A DNA stretch of 64,000 nucleotides from Poecilobothrus nobilitatus (taxonomy: Eukaryota > Arthropoda > Insecta > Diptera > Dolichopodidae), in contig OX352774.1 in the NCBI GenBank assembly GCA_947095535.1, positions 38,394,496 to 38,458,495 on the forward strand, written 5' to 3'. Below the pieces are notes generated by a model. That model made no database searches. It saw nothing but the letters and a program-made list of their open reading frames with translations, and had not been told where the DNA came from. Of the stretch, positions 36,462 to 46,858 are shown one piece after another. The translations under genes were made by a program, and so were the position numbers. Positions within the stretch are counted from its first letter, which is position 1, and every line of letters begins with the position of its first letter.

Positions 36462-37736
36462 AAACGAGGAAGAGTGCAGTAGAGTAGACTGTGTCAACTC
36501 TGGGATAACCGTATGAACGTAATATATCCTGTTTCTATAAAACTTGATCATCTTTTAAAAATATTCAGATGTTTTGTACCGAACTACAGAGATATATTTA
36601 TGTAAATTGTGGAGTTGTATGACAGCTACCTGAATCTATTGCGCCTAGCTTCATTAAGTTCCAAGAGGTTCAAGAAGCCTGAACCGGCTGCTCTAGACCA
36701 ACCAAATTTTACAAAAGTTGTTGGCCTATAACTCGACACCTCTTTACTAAATTTCAGGTTCCTAGCTTCAATAGACACTGAGTTATTCTCATTTAAACGG
36801 ATAAGTTGTATGGCAGCTACCCGAACCCGTCGCACCACCACAACCAAATTTTGCAAAAGTGGTTGCCATAAAACTTGATCATCATTTGCAAGATTTCAGA
36901 CGCCTAGCTTCATTAAGTTCCAAGAGGTGCAAGAAGCCTGAACCGCCTGCTCTAGACAAACCAAATTTTACAAAAGTTGTTGGCCTATATCTCGACACAT
37001 CTTTACTAAATTTCAGGTTCCTAACTTCAATAGACACTGAGTTATTCTCATTTAAACGGATAAGTTGTATGGCAGCTACCCGAACCCGTCGCACCACCAC
37101 AACCAAATTTTGCAAAAGTGGTTGCCATAAAATTTGATCATCATTTGCAAGATTTCAGATGCCTAGCTTTATTAAGTTCGAAGAAGTGCAAGAAGCCTGA
37201 ACCGGCTGCTCTAGACCAACCAAATTTTACAAAAGTTGTTGGCCTGTAACTCGACACTTTGTTACTAAATATCAGGTTGCAAGCTTCAATAGACACTGAG
37301 TTATTCTCATTTAAACGGAGAAGTTGTATGGCAGCTACCCACAACCACCACAACCAAATTTTACAGAAGGTGTTGCCATAAAACTTGATCATCATTTACA
37401 AAATTTCAGAAACCTAGCTTGAATAGATACTGAGTTATTTCTATATAAAGATAGAAGTTGTATGGCAGCTACTCGAACCCGCCGATCGAAAATGTTGGAT
37501 TTAAATAGCAAAACTAACAATTTTGCAAAAGTGCCGTAAAAAAAATTTCAGCCTCCTAGCTCTTTTATTTTTTGAGTTATCGTGCGGACGGACGGACGTA
37601 CATGGCTTAATCGACTCAGAATTCGTTTCTGAGCCGATCCATACTTTGACACTATATCTAGCTCGACTCCTTTAAGGTGTCACAAACGTAATGGCAAATT
37701 TATTATACCCTTGAACATAGTTTATACGGGTATAAA
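36462..37736 (-). mobile_element. Family B DINE-like element, copy B1
   Basis: Minus-strand left end: tatacccgtataaactatg with ttcaagggtataataaa (hairpin), then 'ttgccattacgtttgtgaca', 'ggagtcgagctagatatag', 'tcaaagtatggatcggctc', 'tgagtcgattaagccatg', a GTCC core near 37587-37601 and 'cgataactcaaaaaataaaa'. The right end is cgtatgaacg..., 'gtatcccagagttgacacag', 'tctactctactgcactcttc', 'ctcgtt'. AGAGT and ACTCT can pair across an 11-base loop there. The interior has a 259-bp direct repeat (see separate entry). The three ~80-codon frames here repeat one peptide because the repeat is duplicated; they are not genes. Confidence 0.85.
36740..37460 (-). repeat. 259-bp tandem repeats inside B1
   Basis: The word 'gttgtatggcagctaccc' starts at 36805, 37064 and 37323, exactly 259 apart, and again at 37457. 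Each unit holds two related halves, both with 'accaaattttRcaaaagt' and 'aaatttcag'. The same 259-base step occurs in B2 (60325 to 60584). Confidence 0.85.
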
Positions 37737-37944
37737 AAACCCTTTAAGCCCAATAATAGATATGTAAAATAAATGATAAATTTTAATGATATAAAAAAAA
37801 AATCAAAATAAAATATTTTATTATTTTATGAATATCTAAAGAATTTTAAGGATATTTTTTGTTGAGAATATAATTTAGAGAAAGAAGTAATTTATAAAAT
37901 ATGGTAGTTTGGAAACGTCAAAATAATAAGTAAGTAAGCAATGC

Positions 37945-38172
37945 ATTTTTAGCACATTTTTGAAAAAAAATAAAAAATTTAATTATTAGTTTCACTGTTT
38001 CTCGTCGGTTTATAAAACCGATACCTATAGATTAAGGTATAGATTAGTATAGATTAAGGTACAATGAAATTTCAACCATGGATTGATATTTTTAAAAAAA
38101 TTAACAATTGTTTCAATTGTCTTTTGGAAAATATTCGCTTTAAAAACCTTTTGTTTTACATTCTGTCTTGTG
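37945..38172 (+). mobile_element. Family D element, internally deleted copy D7
   Basis: The left end 'tttttagcacatttttgaaa', 'attagtttcactgtttctcg', 'tcggtttataaaacc' is joined after a short 'aatttcaaccatggattg' stretch to the right end 'gtcttttggaaaatattcgc', 'aaaaaccttttgttttacat', 'tctgtcttgtgc'. Both termini are present and about 1 kb of interior is missing compared with D2. Confidence 0.65.
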
Positions 38173-38956
38173 CTTAAGTGATTCCTTAGGAGTTTTTAAT
38201 ATTTTTGATCTATGGCTTACTAATGGCTCATTTCATAAATATATCTGATTAATAAATGTTAGATTGTTTCCTCCTCCATATAAATAAATTTTCGTATTAG
38301 TAATATCAGTAATTTGACATTCATGTCCAAGTGAAGTTTATATAGAATCATACATAATTGACATTTCTTTTCCGAATGCCCTATTTTAACCTATATAAGC
38401 AAGCTTTAATGAAAGCTGAGTTATATTTTGTTTAAATATTTTCAAAACTTCTACGACATTCTCTAAAATAACATAATTAAATAAAAATAAAATAAATTTA
38501 ATATTATTTAATTATTTAATTTAATTTACTTGTCATTGTTAAAGAACTTTTAGAATTATCTAAACAAAATATAAATTAACTTTTCAATAAAATCAAATTA
38601 GAATGTAAGTTTATCTGGAAGAAGAGTTCAACAAAATTAGTTCAACCAACTTGACTTCTATGATTCGAACAATATGAATTGATTAATTATTGGTTCAACC
38701 ATATTTCGAACATAGCTAAAGATGCAGCTGGGCGTATAGATTTTCTGTATCGATGAAAATTTTGTTTTTCATCTTCGGATGTTCTAAACATCTATAAGAC
38801 ATAACATATAAGATCAAAGACGGACTACAATGTTCATATTTTGGTAGCAGCATCGAAAATGGCATTGGATTTACTTGATAAAGTGCAAAACAGGTACAAT
38901 TCCAATAAATTATACTATAATGCTGTCTCCACTTGGTTTTCACTGTCTGACTGAAA

Positions 38957-39652
38957 CCGGAGCGATACGAAATCTCGGTTTTCAAAATCTCGTTTTTACA
39001 AAATCTCGTTTATTTTTTGAATCTCAGTAAATCTTCGTTTTTAGTACAGCAAAAATAATACATTAAATTTTAGGTTTCGTATTTTTATTATTCATATCGG
39101 CAACATGCAAGGATTTTAAAAGTTATTTTTGGAGGGGGCGGGAGGAATATTTAATAAACTTATGTTTTTAACAATATATAAAATTTCGGTGCAATGCATT
39201 AGGGCCCTGCACAATAAGGCCCCGGGGGCAGTATTTCTCATTAAATGTTAAATAACACCCCGAAACTTTATTTCTTAATCACAATTAGAAATAACAGCGC
39301 CGGATATTATTTCTCATTTAATCAGAAATAACACTCCGGGGTCTTTTCTTATATTTTCTATAAAAGCTTTGTTTTTATTATATTGTTGGAGCTTTTTGTT
39401 CAAACTGAAAAAAGAAAAATTACCCCTCCTTGAAATCCGCAATTGGACACAATAATGAAATTCATATAAGAATACTGGTTTCAATAAAAGTTTATTATTT
39501 AACAATTAATAGGTATCTTTGTTTTGGGCCGCCCAAATTAAAAAAAAAAAAAACACAAAAAAAAAAACGAAATTTTGTAAAAACGAGATTTTGTAAAACC
39601 AGATTTTGTAAAAACCAGATTTTGTAAAAACGAGATTTCGTATTAGACCCGG
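38957..39652. mobile_element. Element T1: 696-bp TIR element inserted in LINE relic K3
   Basis: Both ends begin with CCGG and carry inverted copies of a word near 'tacgaaatctcgtttttac', followed by a short tandem array of 'tttacaaaatctcgt' (about 15 bp; 2-3 units left, 4-5 units right). The element is flanked by direct repeats CTGAAA at 38951-38956 and 39653-39658. Removing it rejoins the LINE frame (…GFHCLTETLILYSRFY…), so insertion is well supported. The interior holds three small hairpin units at 39229-39345. No transposase frame is present. The 6-bp duplication does not decide the superfamily. Confidence 0.8.
39229..39345. repeat. Tandem hairpin units inside T1
   Basis: TATTTCT starts at 39232, 39269 and 39308 (steps 37 and 39). 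In units two and three, TTATTTCT pairs with a downstream AGAAATAA across a 9-11 base loop. Units are separated by C/G-rich words (cccgg, caccccg, gcgccgg, ctccgggg). Confidence 0.7.
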
Positions 39653-40010
39653 CTGAAACACTTATACTCTACTCTCGTTTTTATATTGCTTATAGGAATG
39701 AACACTTGTTCTGAGGATATGTAAAGTTTGATGCCTTCATTCAAAACATTGCAAAGAGAAGCAATAGTATAACTTCTTCTATTCATCTCTATCTATAAGC
39801 TAACATTCTCATATGGCATAATTCGGCTTTCGACAGCCGTTTGTTGTATGAACATCATGAATGGAAATCATCTCCCAACTCATGTGTTCGCTAGAATTGG
39901 CAAAGATAATATTATATACAACGTCCACAGATTAAAGGGGAAAATTAACAACATTATTTCCAATATGCCTTTCATATTTGAAATAAATTTTCATTTCCCA
40001 AACTTAGTTT

Positions 40011-41112
40011 CTCTTGGCCAGGCAGTACTAAAGGTCCTAATTAGTCCATTGTTGGTCAACATACTCATACTCATATTCATAGGGTTTCACATACTCATAG
40101 GATTCAAACTCTTTTCTATACAGTCACTTTCGATGACAATTCTAACATAAAGAAAATCAATTCAAAATTGAAAAGAAGCTTTGATGCTAAACAATATGCA
40201 ATTTTTAACTTACCCCAAAAATTATTATTTTAGTATTTATTATAAAAAATCGGGGTTTTAAAAAATGTTAAAACAGTTTTCAATATAAAATAATAAAATA
40301 ATAAAACAAATTCAAATAAAATATTCTAATAACATGTAACTATTATTGAAAATTAATGAATTTCCAACATATTTTACAGTTTAATTATCATTAATAATAA
40401 AATAATAATTTTACCATATTACATTTAATCTCTGAATTAAAAAAAAAAAAGGTATAATTATTAAAATTTATTACTAATTAATAAATTATTTATAAATAAA
40501 TCCAATATACAATAAATTTTTAATTGTCATCGTATTAATATATCAAAATAATAAACGATCAGAATATAATTTAAATAAAATATTTTTTACATACCTACCT
40601 AATACCTAACTAATAAGATTTAAAGTTTTTTTTGTAAAATAAATAAAAATTTTTTATTGATTTTTCAATTGATTTTAAATTATGTTTTTTTTTTTTTTTA
40701 TAATTTATTTAGTAATATGGGAGTTGGCTAAAAGGTGTCGCTATTTTTGCGAAGAAGGAAACATATTAAATTAAATCATTCATAAATTTTTTTTTAAGCA
40801 TTTAGATGCTTTCACTGTCATTTTAAAGGGGAAATATCTCTTTTATCTTCAATATTGTGAAAGAAATGAATATTTTTATATTTTATTAAATGCTGGTAAT
40901 ATTTTCTACTAGCTATATAAGATTATTTTATAAAAAAATATCTTAATAAAATAAAAAACTGAAACAAAAAATGCATGATTCTAATAATTGGAATTGATCC
41001 AGCTCATTTCCACTTTTAAATTTTTTATATTTTATACGCTACCATACAAAATTTAATAGATTTGAGTGTAAATGAGTGCATCAAATTTAGTTAAAAAAAT
41101 GTTGTTTCTTTT
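40011..41112. other. AT-rich noncoding DNA, nothing recognised
   Basis: 'catactcat' is repeated near 40059-40102. Otherwise A/T runs only. No gene is seen. Confidence 0.55.
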
Positions 41113-42380
41113 TAGTACATTTCCAAAAAATTTTTGGAAAAATGTGCTTATTAGTTTCACTCTGTCCGTCCGTCTGTCTGTTTACAAAACTTCTACACCG
41201 TTAAAGATAGAGAAAAAACATTTTAACCATAGATAGGTCTCATAAAAAAAATAATTTTGTGGAACAACTTTTTCATGTAGCACCCCCCATTACGGAGCTA
41301 CAGCCCCACAAACTTTGAAAAAGCCCTATTTTTAAATGCATATATCTTATGTTCTGCTTAAGATTTTTTCAATCTGAAAACGTCATTCGACAGGTATTTC
41401 TTTTATCTTTGTAAATTAATATCAAAATTATACAATTTTTTTAAATTTAGTATTTAAATTTACCGTTATGTGAAAACCAAATTTTTCTACTTTCATAACT
41501 CCGGCACGCTTCTAGATAGAAGCTTGAAATTTTGAGACACGAAAGAACTTTTAGAATTAGTATAAGTTTGCTCAGAAAATTTTTTGATAACACCCCGTCT
41601 TTAAGAGTTATTACGCCTCAAAAATTGAAAATTTGCTATTTTTAGACACCTGTAATTTAGGCACCTGTACAAATTTTTCTTCGGCAAGACATGAAAATTA
41701 AAGGTTCAATAATATGTTTTTACGTGTGTTAAAGGTTTATTTTAGTTGTAAAGGGTTCCAAAGTTGCAGCTCAATTGCAAAAAAGCCCTATTTTCAGATG
41801 TATATATCTCGGGCTCTGCGTAATAATTTCACAATCTAAAACCGCCAGAAGATCGAAAATTTTATTATCTATATAAAACAATATCAAAATTATGTAATAT
41901 TTTGTAATTTATGATTTAAATTTACCGTTATGTGAAAACCACATTTTGCATGAAATTTCTTTTTTCATAACTCCGGTACCCCTTTAAATAAGAACCTGAA
42001 ATTTTGAGACAAGAAAGAACTTTTAGAATTAGTATAAGTTTCCTCAGAAAATTTTTTGGTAACACCCCGTCTTTAAGAGTTATTACGCCTCAAAAATTGA
42101 AAATTTGCTATTTTTAGACACCTGTAACTTAGGCACCTGTACAAATTTTTCTTCGGCAAGACATGAAAATTAAAGGCTCAATAATATATTTTTACGTGTG
42201 TTAAGGGTTTTTCTTACTTATGTACGTCTCAAAATTCCTGAAAAGTCCTATTTTCACGTTTTTTCTTATTACATGAAATTTTTAAATTTTTGTGTAAGTC
42301 ACACTTCTAAACAGTTTGTATTGAGTTTTGGAAATGTGCGCTTTTAAAAACCGTTGGTTTACATTCTACCTTGTTTATTT
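41113..42380 (+). mobile_element. Family D element, fullest copy (D2)
   Basis: The left end 'gtacatttccaaaaaa' pairs with 'tttttggaaaaatgtgc' in a terminal hairpin. A GTCY block follows (tgtccgtccgtctgtctg, about 41164-41181), then 'caaaacttctacaccgtt', 'gataggtctcataaaa', 'gaacaactttttcatgtag', 'cattacggagctacagcc', 'gtcattcgacaggta' and 'cataactccggcacgc'. The right end has 'agttttggaaatgtgcgc' (inverted to the left end) and hairpin AAACC, GTT, GGTTT at about 42348-42360, then 'acattctaccttg'. An internal direct duplication makes this copy longer. The GTCY core and 3-prime hairpin suggest a DINE/Helentron relative; no protein frame was found. Confidence 0.8.
41280..42225 (+). repeat. 472-bp direct duplication inside D2
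   Basis: 'aacaccccgtctttaagagt' starts at 41589 and 42061, 472 bases apart. The 200 bases around it, including 'tgctatttttagacacctgt' and 'cttcggcaagacatgaaaat', are nearly identical in the two units. The left parts (cagccccacaaactttgaaa versus cagctcaattgcaaaaaa) are more diverged. Confidence 0.85.
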
Positions 42381-42689
42381 TTTATTCAACGCTGGTTTTT
42401 TTTTTCTTTACTTGCTTATTTATAAAATTACAACTTACAAATTAATTGAGTTTCGTAATAACATATCTTTAAATCCTTCGTTCTAATTCGCAAAAACTAC
42501 ATATTATACGAAAATTCAAAAAGAATTAAAGAAAATTTATAGAAGTGAAACTTAAATAAAGTGAAAAAAAATGAGCATATATTCTTTCGAATAGGGTAGC
42601 TACAGTTTCTCAAAGTTGGAAAAATCATATAAAAAAAATACTACTGCATATTTTAACTATTGATGACTTCATCACTAACCGCGAAATAT
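42381..42689. other. AT-rich noncoding DNA, nothing recognised
   Basis: No feature was recognised between D2 and the faint F1 repeat. Confidence 0.55.
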
Positions 42690-42895
42690 AATAATTGGTT
42701 TCCTTACAATCCTTATCGTCTCCTGTCCTAAATACCTAATCAGTATACTGCATTAGCAGTCCTGTATATTATCTGTAGACTTCATTCCTGTATATTGTCT
42801 AAAAGGGAAGGTGATTGATTACTTAGTTAGAAAGGATCTGATACTACTAAGGTGGTATTTTTGGTGTCTTTAGAAGAGTGTCGTAAGGGAGATAC
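42690..42895 (+). repeat. Faint repeat family F, copy F1
   Basis: Less AT-rich patch whose words ('cctaaatacctaatcagtat', 'actgcattagcagtcctg', 'gttagaaaggatctgatact', 'actaaggtggtatttttgg') recur in order, diverged, at 25650-25860 (plus) and 23900-24075 (minus). Also note 'attcctgtatatt'-like words at about 42752 and 42786. Class unknown. Confidence 0.4.
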
Positions 42896-43420
42896 GAACA
42901 ATTTTTTTTTTTTTTGCAAAATATTGTTTCCTCCATTTCATGGGAGTGCTCTTACCATGTAGTTATGAAGGTAGGAAATTCTTTAATCGTTGACCCTTGT
43001 TTATTTTATTTTAAATTCGAATAAATACAAAACAAGATTACTTATAACAGAAAAAAACATATAACATATTAATTTTAAGGATTCATTTTTTATATTTTTG
43101 CTACTTGGAAATGCACAAAATGTCACAGATTACTCGCTGAATTAGTGAAATTCTGAATTCGCTGAGAAAATAACCAAGCTATGATAGATAAAAGAGGTGA
43201 TAAAAAAATTTTGTAGTATAGTCGATTTATATTTGTTCATCATTTCAATGTTCATTTATTTCTGAACTATCTAAGCGAAGCCTCACAGGTTAAGGAAAAG
43301 AAAAAAAATAAATAGAGATTAAACATTATTGGTTTTCTCTTTCAAACATATTTTTTTAATAATAATAACATAATTACGTAAAACACCAATAATATAAAAA
43401 TTAGAAGTATATGTATAATT
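42896..43420. other. AT-rich noncoding DNA, nothing recognised
   Basis: A T run lies at 42902-42915. No gene or repeat partner was recognised. Confidence 0.55.
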
Positions 43421-43706
43421 TTATTATTTATTTATTTTATATTAATATTACATACATAAATGTAATGCAATATTATTGAACCATCGGTTACTAAAGGCCA
43501 TTATTGGTATTTTTTTTTTATAATATTATTAAATTATATACGAATATTATTTATTTTGTTTATATTATATACTATATATTTACATTATATTTGGTCGTAA
43601 GGGGGGTATATGAAGATAAAAACACTTACGAGCTGTGAAAAGATCGAACCCACACTTCTTCGGTTAATACGCCACACGCCTACCCACAAGGCTACCGAAG
43701 TCCCTA
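43421..43706 (-). mobile_element. SINE S1 copy a, full length
   Basis: Minus strand: starts tagggacttcggtagcc; A-box-like 'cttgtgggtaggcgtgtgg'; B box 'gtgggttcgatc' near 43649-43660; body 'gctcgtaagtgtttttatc', 'ccccccttacgaccaaatat', 'tatagtatataatataaac', 'cctttagtaaccgatggttc', 'aataatattgcattacattt'; tail of AAATAAATAA units. It is the reference for copies at 12481 and 12831. The head gives the expected internal Pol III promoter; mobilisation by a LINE in trans is inference. Confidence 0.85.
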
Positions 43707-45375
43707 GGTATAATAATATAATATTAATAAAACTTTATTATAATATTTTATAATTATTAAGTCAAATAATTTTTCAACATCAACATCAACAATAAAATAA
43801 AATAAAATTTACATCCATCCATTATTCAATTTAATAAAACATATAAAAAAAACCTAAAAAAAAAAATGATTAAATAGTTCAAAGTTATAATATTGAACAT
43901 TTATTCAGTAGGTATAAGTACATTATATACATTCATTCCTCATACATAATTCACTATTAATTCTGAAGTAAATAAATTTCATTTTACAATTGTATTTACT
44001 AGCATAACATCCACCATTTTATTTTTGTTTTATTTTTGTATTATTTGACAGTAACACATCGTAGTTGGTAGACAATTATTGCATTATCAAAAAAAAAAAA
44101 CGTCATACCATAACGATTTTCGTAAATATTACAAACAATATTCATTACATTAACTATATTGTATTATCACTGTTTTTATATTAAAAAATTAAATGATAAT
44201 AGATAGATATTTAAAATTTTTCGGAAAAAAATTTAAAAAAAAATATAAAACAATTCAAAAAGTCAAATAAGTCATAGTATTCTTTATATCTAGAAAAAAT
44301 AAATTATAGTATTATCCTTGGTTTTAGGCCAGTTTTACAATTTAATTTTGTTTTTTTATAAACATAAAATTTAAATATAAAAACAATAGTCTACAGTCTT
44401 CATTCTACAGATTATTATATCTATATGTTGGTTTTTTTTTATGTATCATAACAAGACCAACAAAATGCCAAAAACTAACCAATGAACTCTACTCATTTCA
44501 AGTAACCCAAAAAAGAAATTTTGTTTTTTTACTGAACAATGAGTTAATGATTTTATAAAATATAAAATTTAACGTATTATATGTACGTACAATTGGAATC
44601 AAAATAATAGTATCTGCTGTTGGTAGATACATTTCAATTTTCAAAATTTATGAGAAAAGTTTTTATTGTTCCAAAATTTTATTAGAACATCGCATATAAT
44701 CTTACAATATCCAATTCCGGATTTAATATTTAAAGTTTTTGGGTAAAAATTTATTTTACAGAATTAAAAGTTACGGTAAAAGTTTCTCATTTTTTAAGAT
44801 GTAGAGAAGACCCGATGTGTAAAATAAATTAAGCAGACAGCATGTAAAATTTTTAAATGTTTGAATAAGTAAATAAGCATTGATGATCACAACAATTTCT
44901 TACATTTGAATAAAAGACACACCAAATTACTAGAAATTCAAATGGTAATTAAAGAGTAGTAGATTTTGTAAATTTGATGTAGTAGTAGTAGTAGTAGTAT
45001 GTAGTAGATTGTAATGATGTAGTAATGAACAGTAGTAGATTGGTAAATTTTACAATCTTATGTTGTAAAAAGTTAGGCGTAAAATATTAGAGCATTTTGA
45101 TCCATATGCGCATATAACTCGAATTTCTAAAATTTTTTATTCATATATATATTTTCCACTGCTATAAAAAGAATAGGTTACACGCAAATAAATAATTTTA
45201 TTCGTGCGACATCTATTATCTTATACAAGAATATATTTTTTTATAATACCTACATTAATTATGTATACTATGTATTTATTTTTTATTTAATTATATATTA
45301 TATATAGTATACTAATTGTATGTTATATATAAGAATATATTACTTTTTATATATCTATATTATTTTTTATTAATC
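43707..45375. other. AT-rich noncoding DNA with a GTA microsatellite
   Basis: (GTA)n lies at about 44978-44999, with further scattered gtagtagat words to 45045. The rest is AT-rich without a recognised feature. Confidence 0.6.
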
Positions 45376-45448
45376 TATATGACCCAGTCGGGGTTTCCCG
45401 ATGCTTTTCAAATGAAAAGTCGATATCTTAACCACTACACCATTTTGT
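45376..45448 (-). mobile_element. tRNA-like sequence S3, probable SINE head
   Basis: Minus strand reads tggtgtagtggttaagatat, then cgacttttcatttgaaaag, then 'catcgggaaaccccgactgg'. The first part is a good tRNA D-arm/A box (tagtggttaagatat). The second can fold as an anticodon-like stem (cttt/aaag). The third resembles a T-arm with a damaged B box (gggaaacccc instead of gggttcgaatcccc). No convincing acceptor stem closes it, so it is called a decayed tRNA-derived sequence and not a tRNA gene. Confidence 0.5.
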
Positions 45449-45599
45449 TTGGTTCGACACTTTACTAAATAGATACTTCAAAAATTTAATGTCTCTAATT
45501 GTACTAGGTGAACTATACCCTACTCTTTGCTATTTTTAGGCAAGTGCAAATTTGTTACCAGAACAAAATGTTTTCAAGATAAAATAGAAAAATTAAATT

Positions 45600-45700
45600 C
45601 TCACACACGTCGTAAGAATAATTTCTCCTTAAGATATTTACAGCCACACCTTGAAAGGCTATGTAATGTTATATACGGATGAATGTACAAAAAAAAAAAA
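45600..45700 (+). mobile_element. SINE S2 copy c, headless fragment
   Basis: 'ctcacacacgtcgtaagaat', 'ttctccttaagatattt', 'acagccacaccttgaaaggc', 'tatgtaatgttat' match the S2 body in copy b (49730-49800). It is followed by an A run. The tRNA-like head is missing. Confidence 0.65.
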
Positions 45701-46044
45701 ATTATATATTGTTATATATTAAATTTTTATATGTATCAAAAACATCTTTTCTTTATTATAAAAAGGGTTTTCTTAAAATTGTCTATTGATTACAAATTAT
45801 AATACAAAAAGCATTAATCTTTTATCACCTTTAAAAACACTTCGTTTTATGTATTACAGTGATCAAATATTTCTTTTTCTGCTTTTACTTATTTTAAATT
45901 CAGAAATCTATCAATTTTAACGTGTTTTAAATTTTTGAGTGGACTTATGATTCCGCATACAATTATGTATAAGGTAGGTATTGTTTTCATACTAAAAATG
46001 TGTACCCGAGATTTTGGCAAATATGCACTACACCTGTGTGGAGA

Positions 46045-46858
46045 AGGGTGTAAACATTTTTTTAGCATGATGTCTGTCTCTGGGTGTGTGTGTGTATGTG
46101 TGTGTGGATGCGTGTGAGCGTGGGTATGCTGTGTGCACGTGTACAGCTTAAACCACTGAGCGTAATTTTTTGTAATTTCATATTTAAGGTTTTGACGTAA
46201 ATATGTCCAATTGATAAGCTTTTGGAGCAAATCGGACAACTGCAAGTGGTAGTTTACTAATGTACTTTTTAAGTTTTTTACGAATATTTCGTAACAGAAA
46301 AATTTTATTAGAAAAATTATGAAGAAAAACTTGTTACACTCTTAAAGAGCTACAACTTTGCCATAGAACATTTTTTAATCCGACTAACTTTAACTTTTAT
46401 TATTTGATTTTTTTTTCCAAGTCCAAATTTCATACAGAACACTCCATATGAATTTAATGAACAAATTTTTTGTTTTTTTTTTTATTCAAAAATTTATATA
46501 CATACTTATATCTATGCATATTATTCTTTTGTTGATGATAAAATTAAAACGGTAAAATTTTTGTTAGCAGATTCAATATTAATCTTATGTTTGTTTTGTT
46601 TATAGTTTTTATCTTTTTCTTCTAATATTTTTGAATGAAAAAAAATCATGTACATTACATAATAATGTAAATGGATGTATGAATGAATGCACATTATATT
46701 TTTACGATTTCATTGCTTATTATTGTTATTGAATAAAACAAAATGTTGTTAAATTATTAGAAGTTATTTTGCTTTGACATAAATTATTATGTAAAAAATC
46801 TATAAATTTTGTACTCTCGTGTAGTGGCGGTCGGTCCTGTGGTGGAGACAGCTGATTT
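46045..46858 (-). mobile_element. Element H, copy H2
   Basis: Minus-strand copy of H1: starts 'tcagctgtctccaccacagg' (about 46856), continues through 'accgaccgccactacacg', 'tgctaacaaaaattttaccg', 'gatttgctccaaaagc', 'atttacgtcaaaacctt', 'ttaagctgtacacgtgc'. It ends in a (CA)n tract and 'gagacagacatcatgct'. It has about 45-55 bases near 46725-46775 that H1 lacks. It is in opposite orientation to H1, 13 kb away. The open frames at 45889-46245 cross its (CA)n tract and are not genes. Confidence 0.75.

Larger units (their letters stand above)
38650..40010 (+). pseudogene. LINE relic K3, interrupted by element T1
   Basis: The frame from about 38694 reads HISNIAKDAAGRIDFLYR, a stop, KFCFSSSDVLNIYKT, a stop, then from about 38832 NVHILVAASKMALDLLDKVQN. 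This is the block after the RT domain of jockey-like LINEs ('hi..ia.ka..rlgfLyR...ff...dLl.lYka.irp.lEY.shiW.gas...L.lLdkvQ.ra'). After T1 (38957-39652) it resumes with ETLILYSRFYIAYRN (about 39656) and FDAFIQNIAKRSNS. It ends with MNGNHLPTHVFARIGKDN (from 39857). Stops and frameshifts show it is dead. It extends further upstream than K1 and K2, but no RT catalytic motif is left. Confidence 0.75.

Noticed and set aside
36626..37395. Several 75-90-codon frames on both strands repeating the same peptide, also at 60402-60662
   Set aside because: They are the 259-bp repeat of family B translated; the peptide is not conserved beyond repeat identity.
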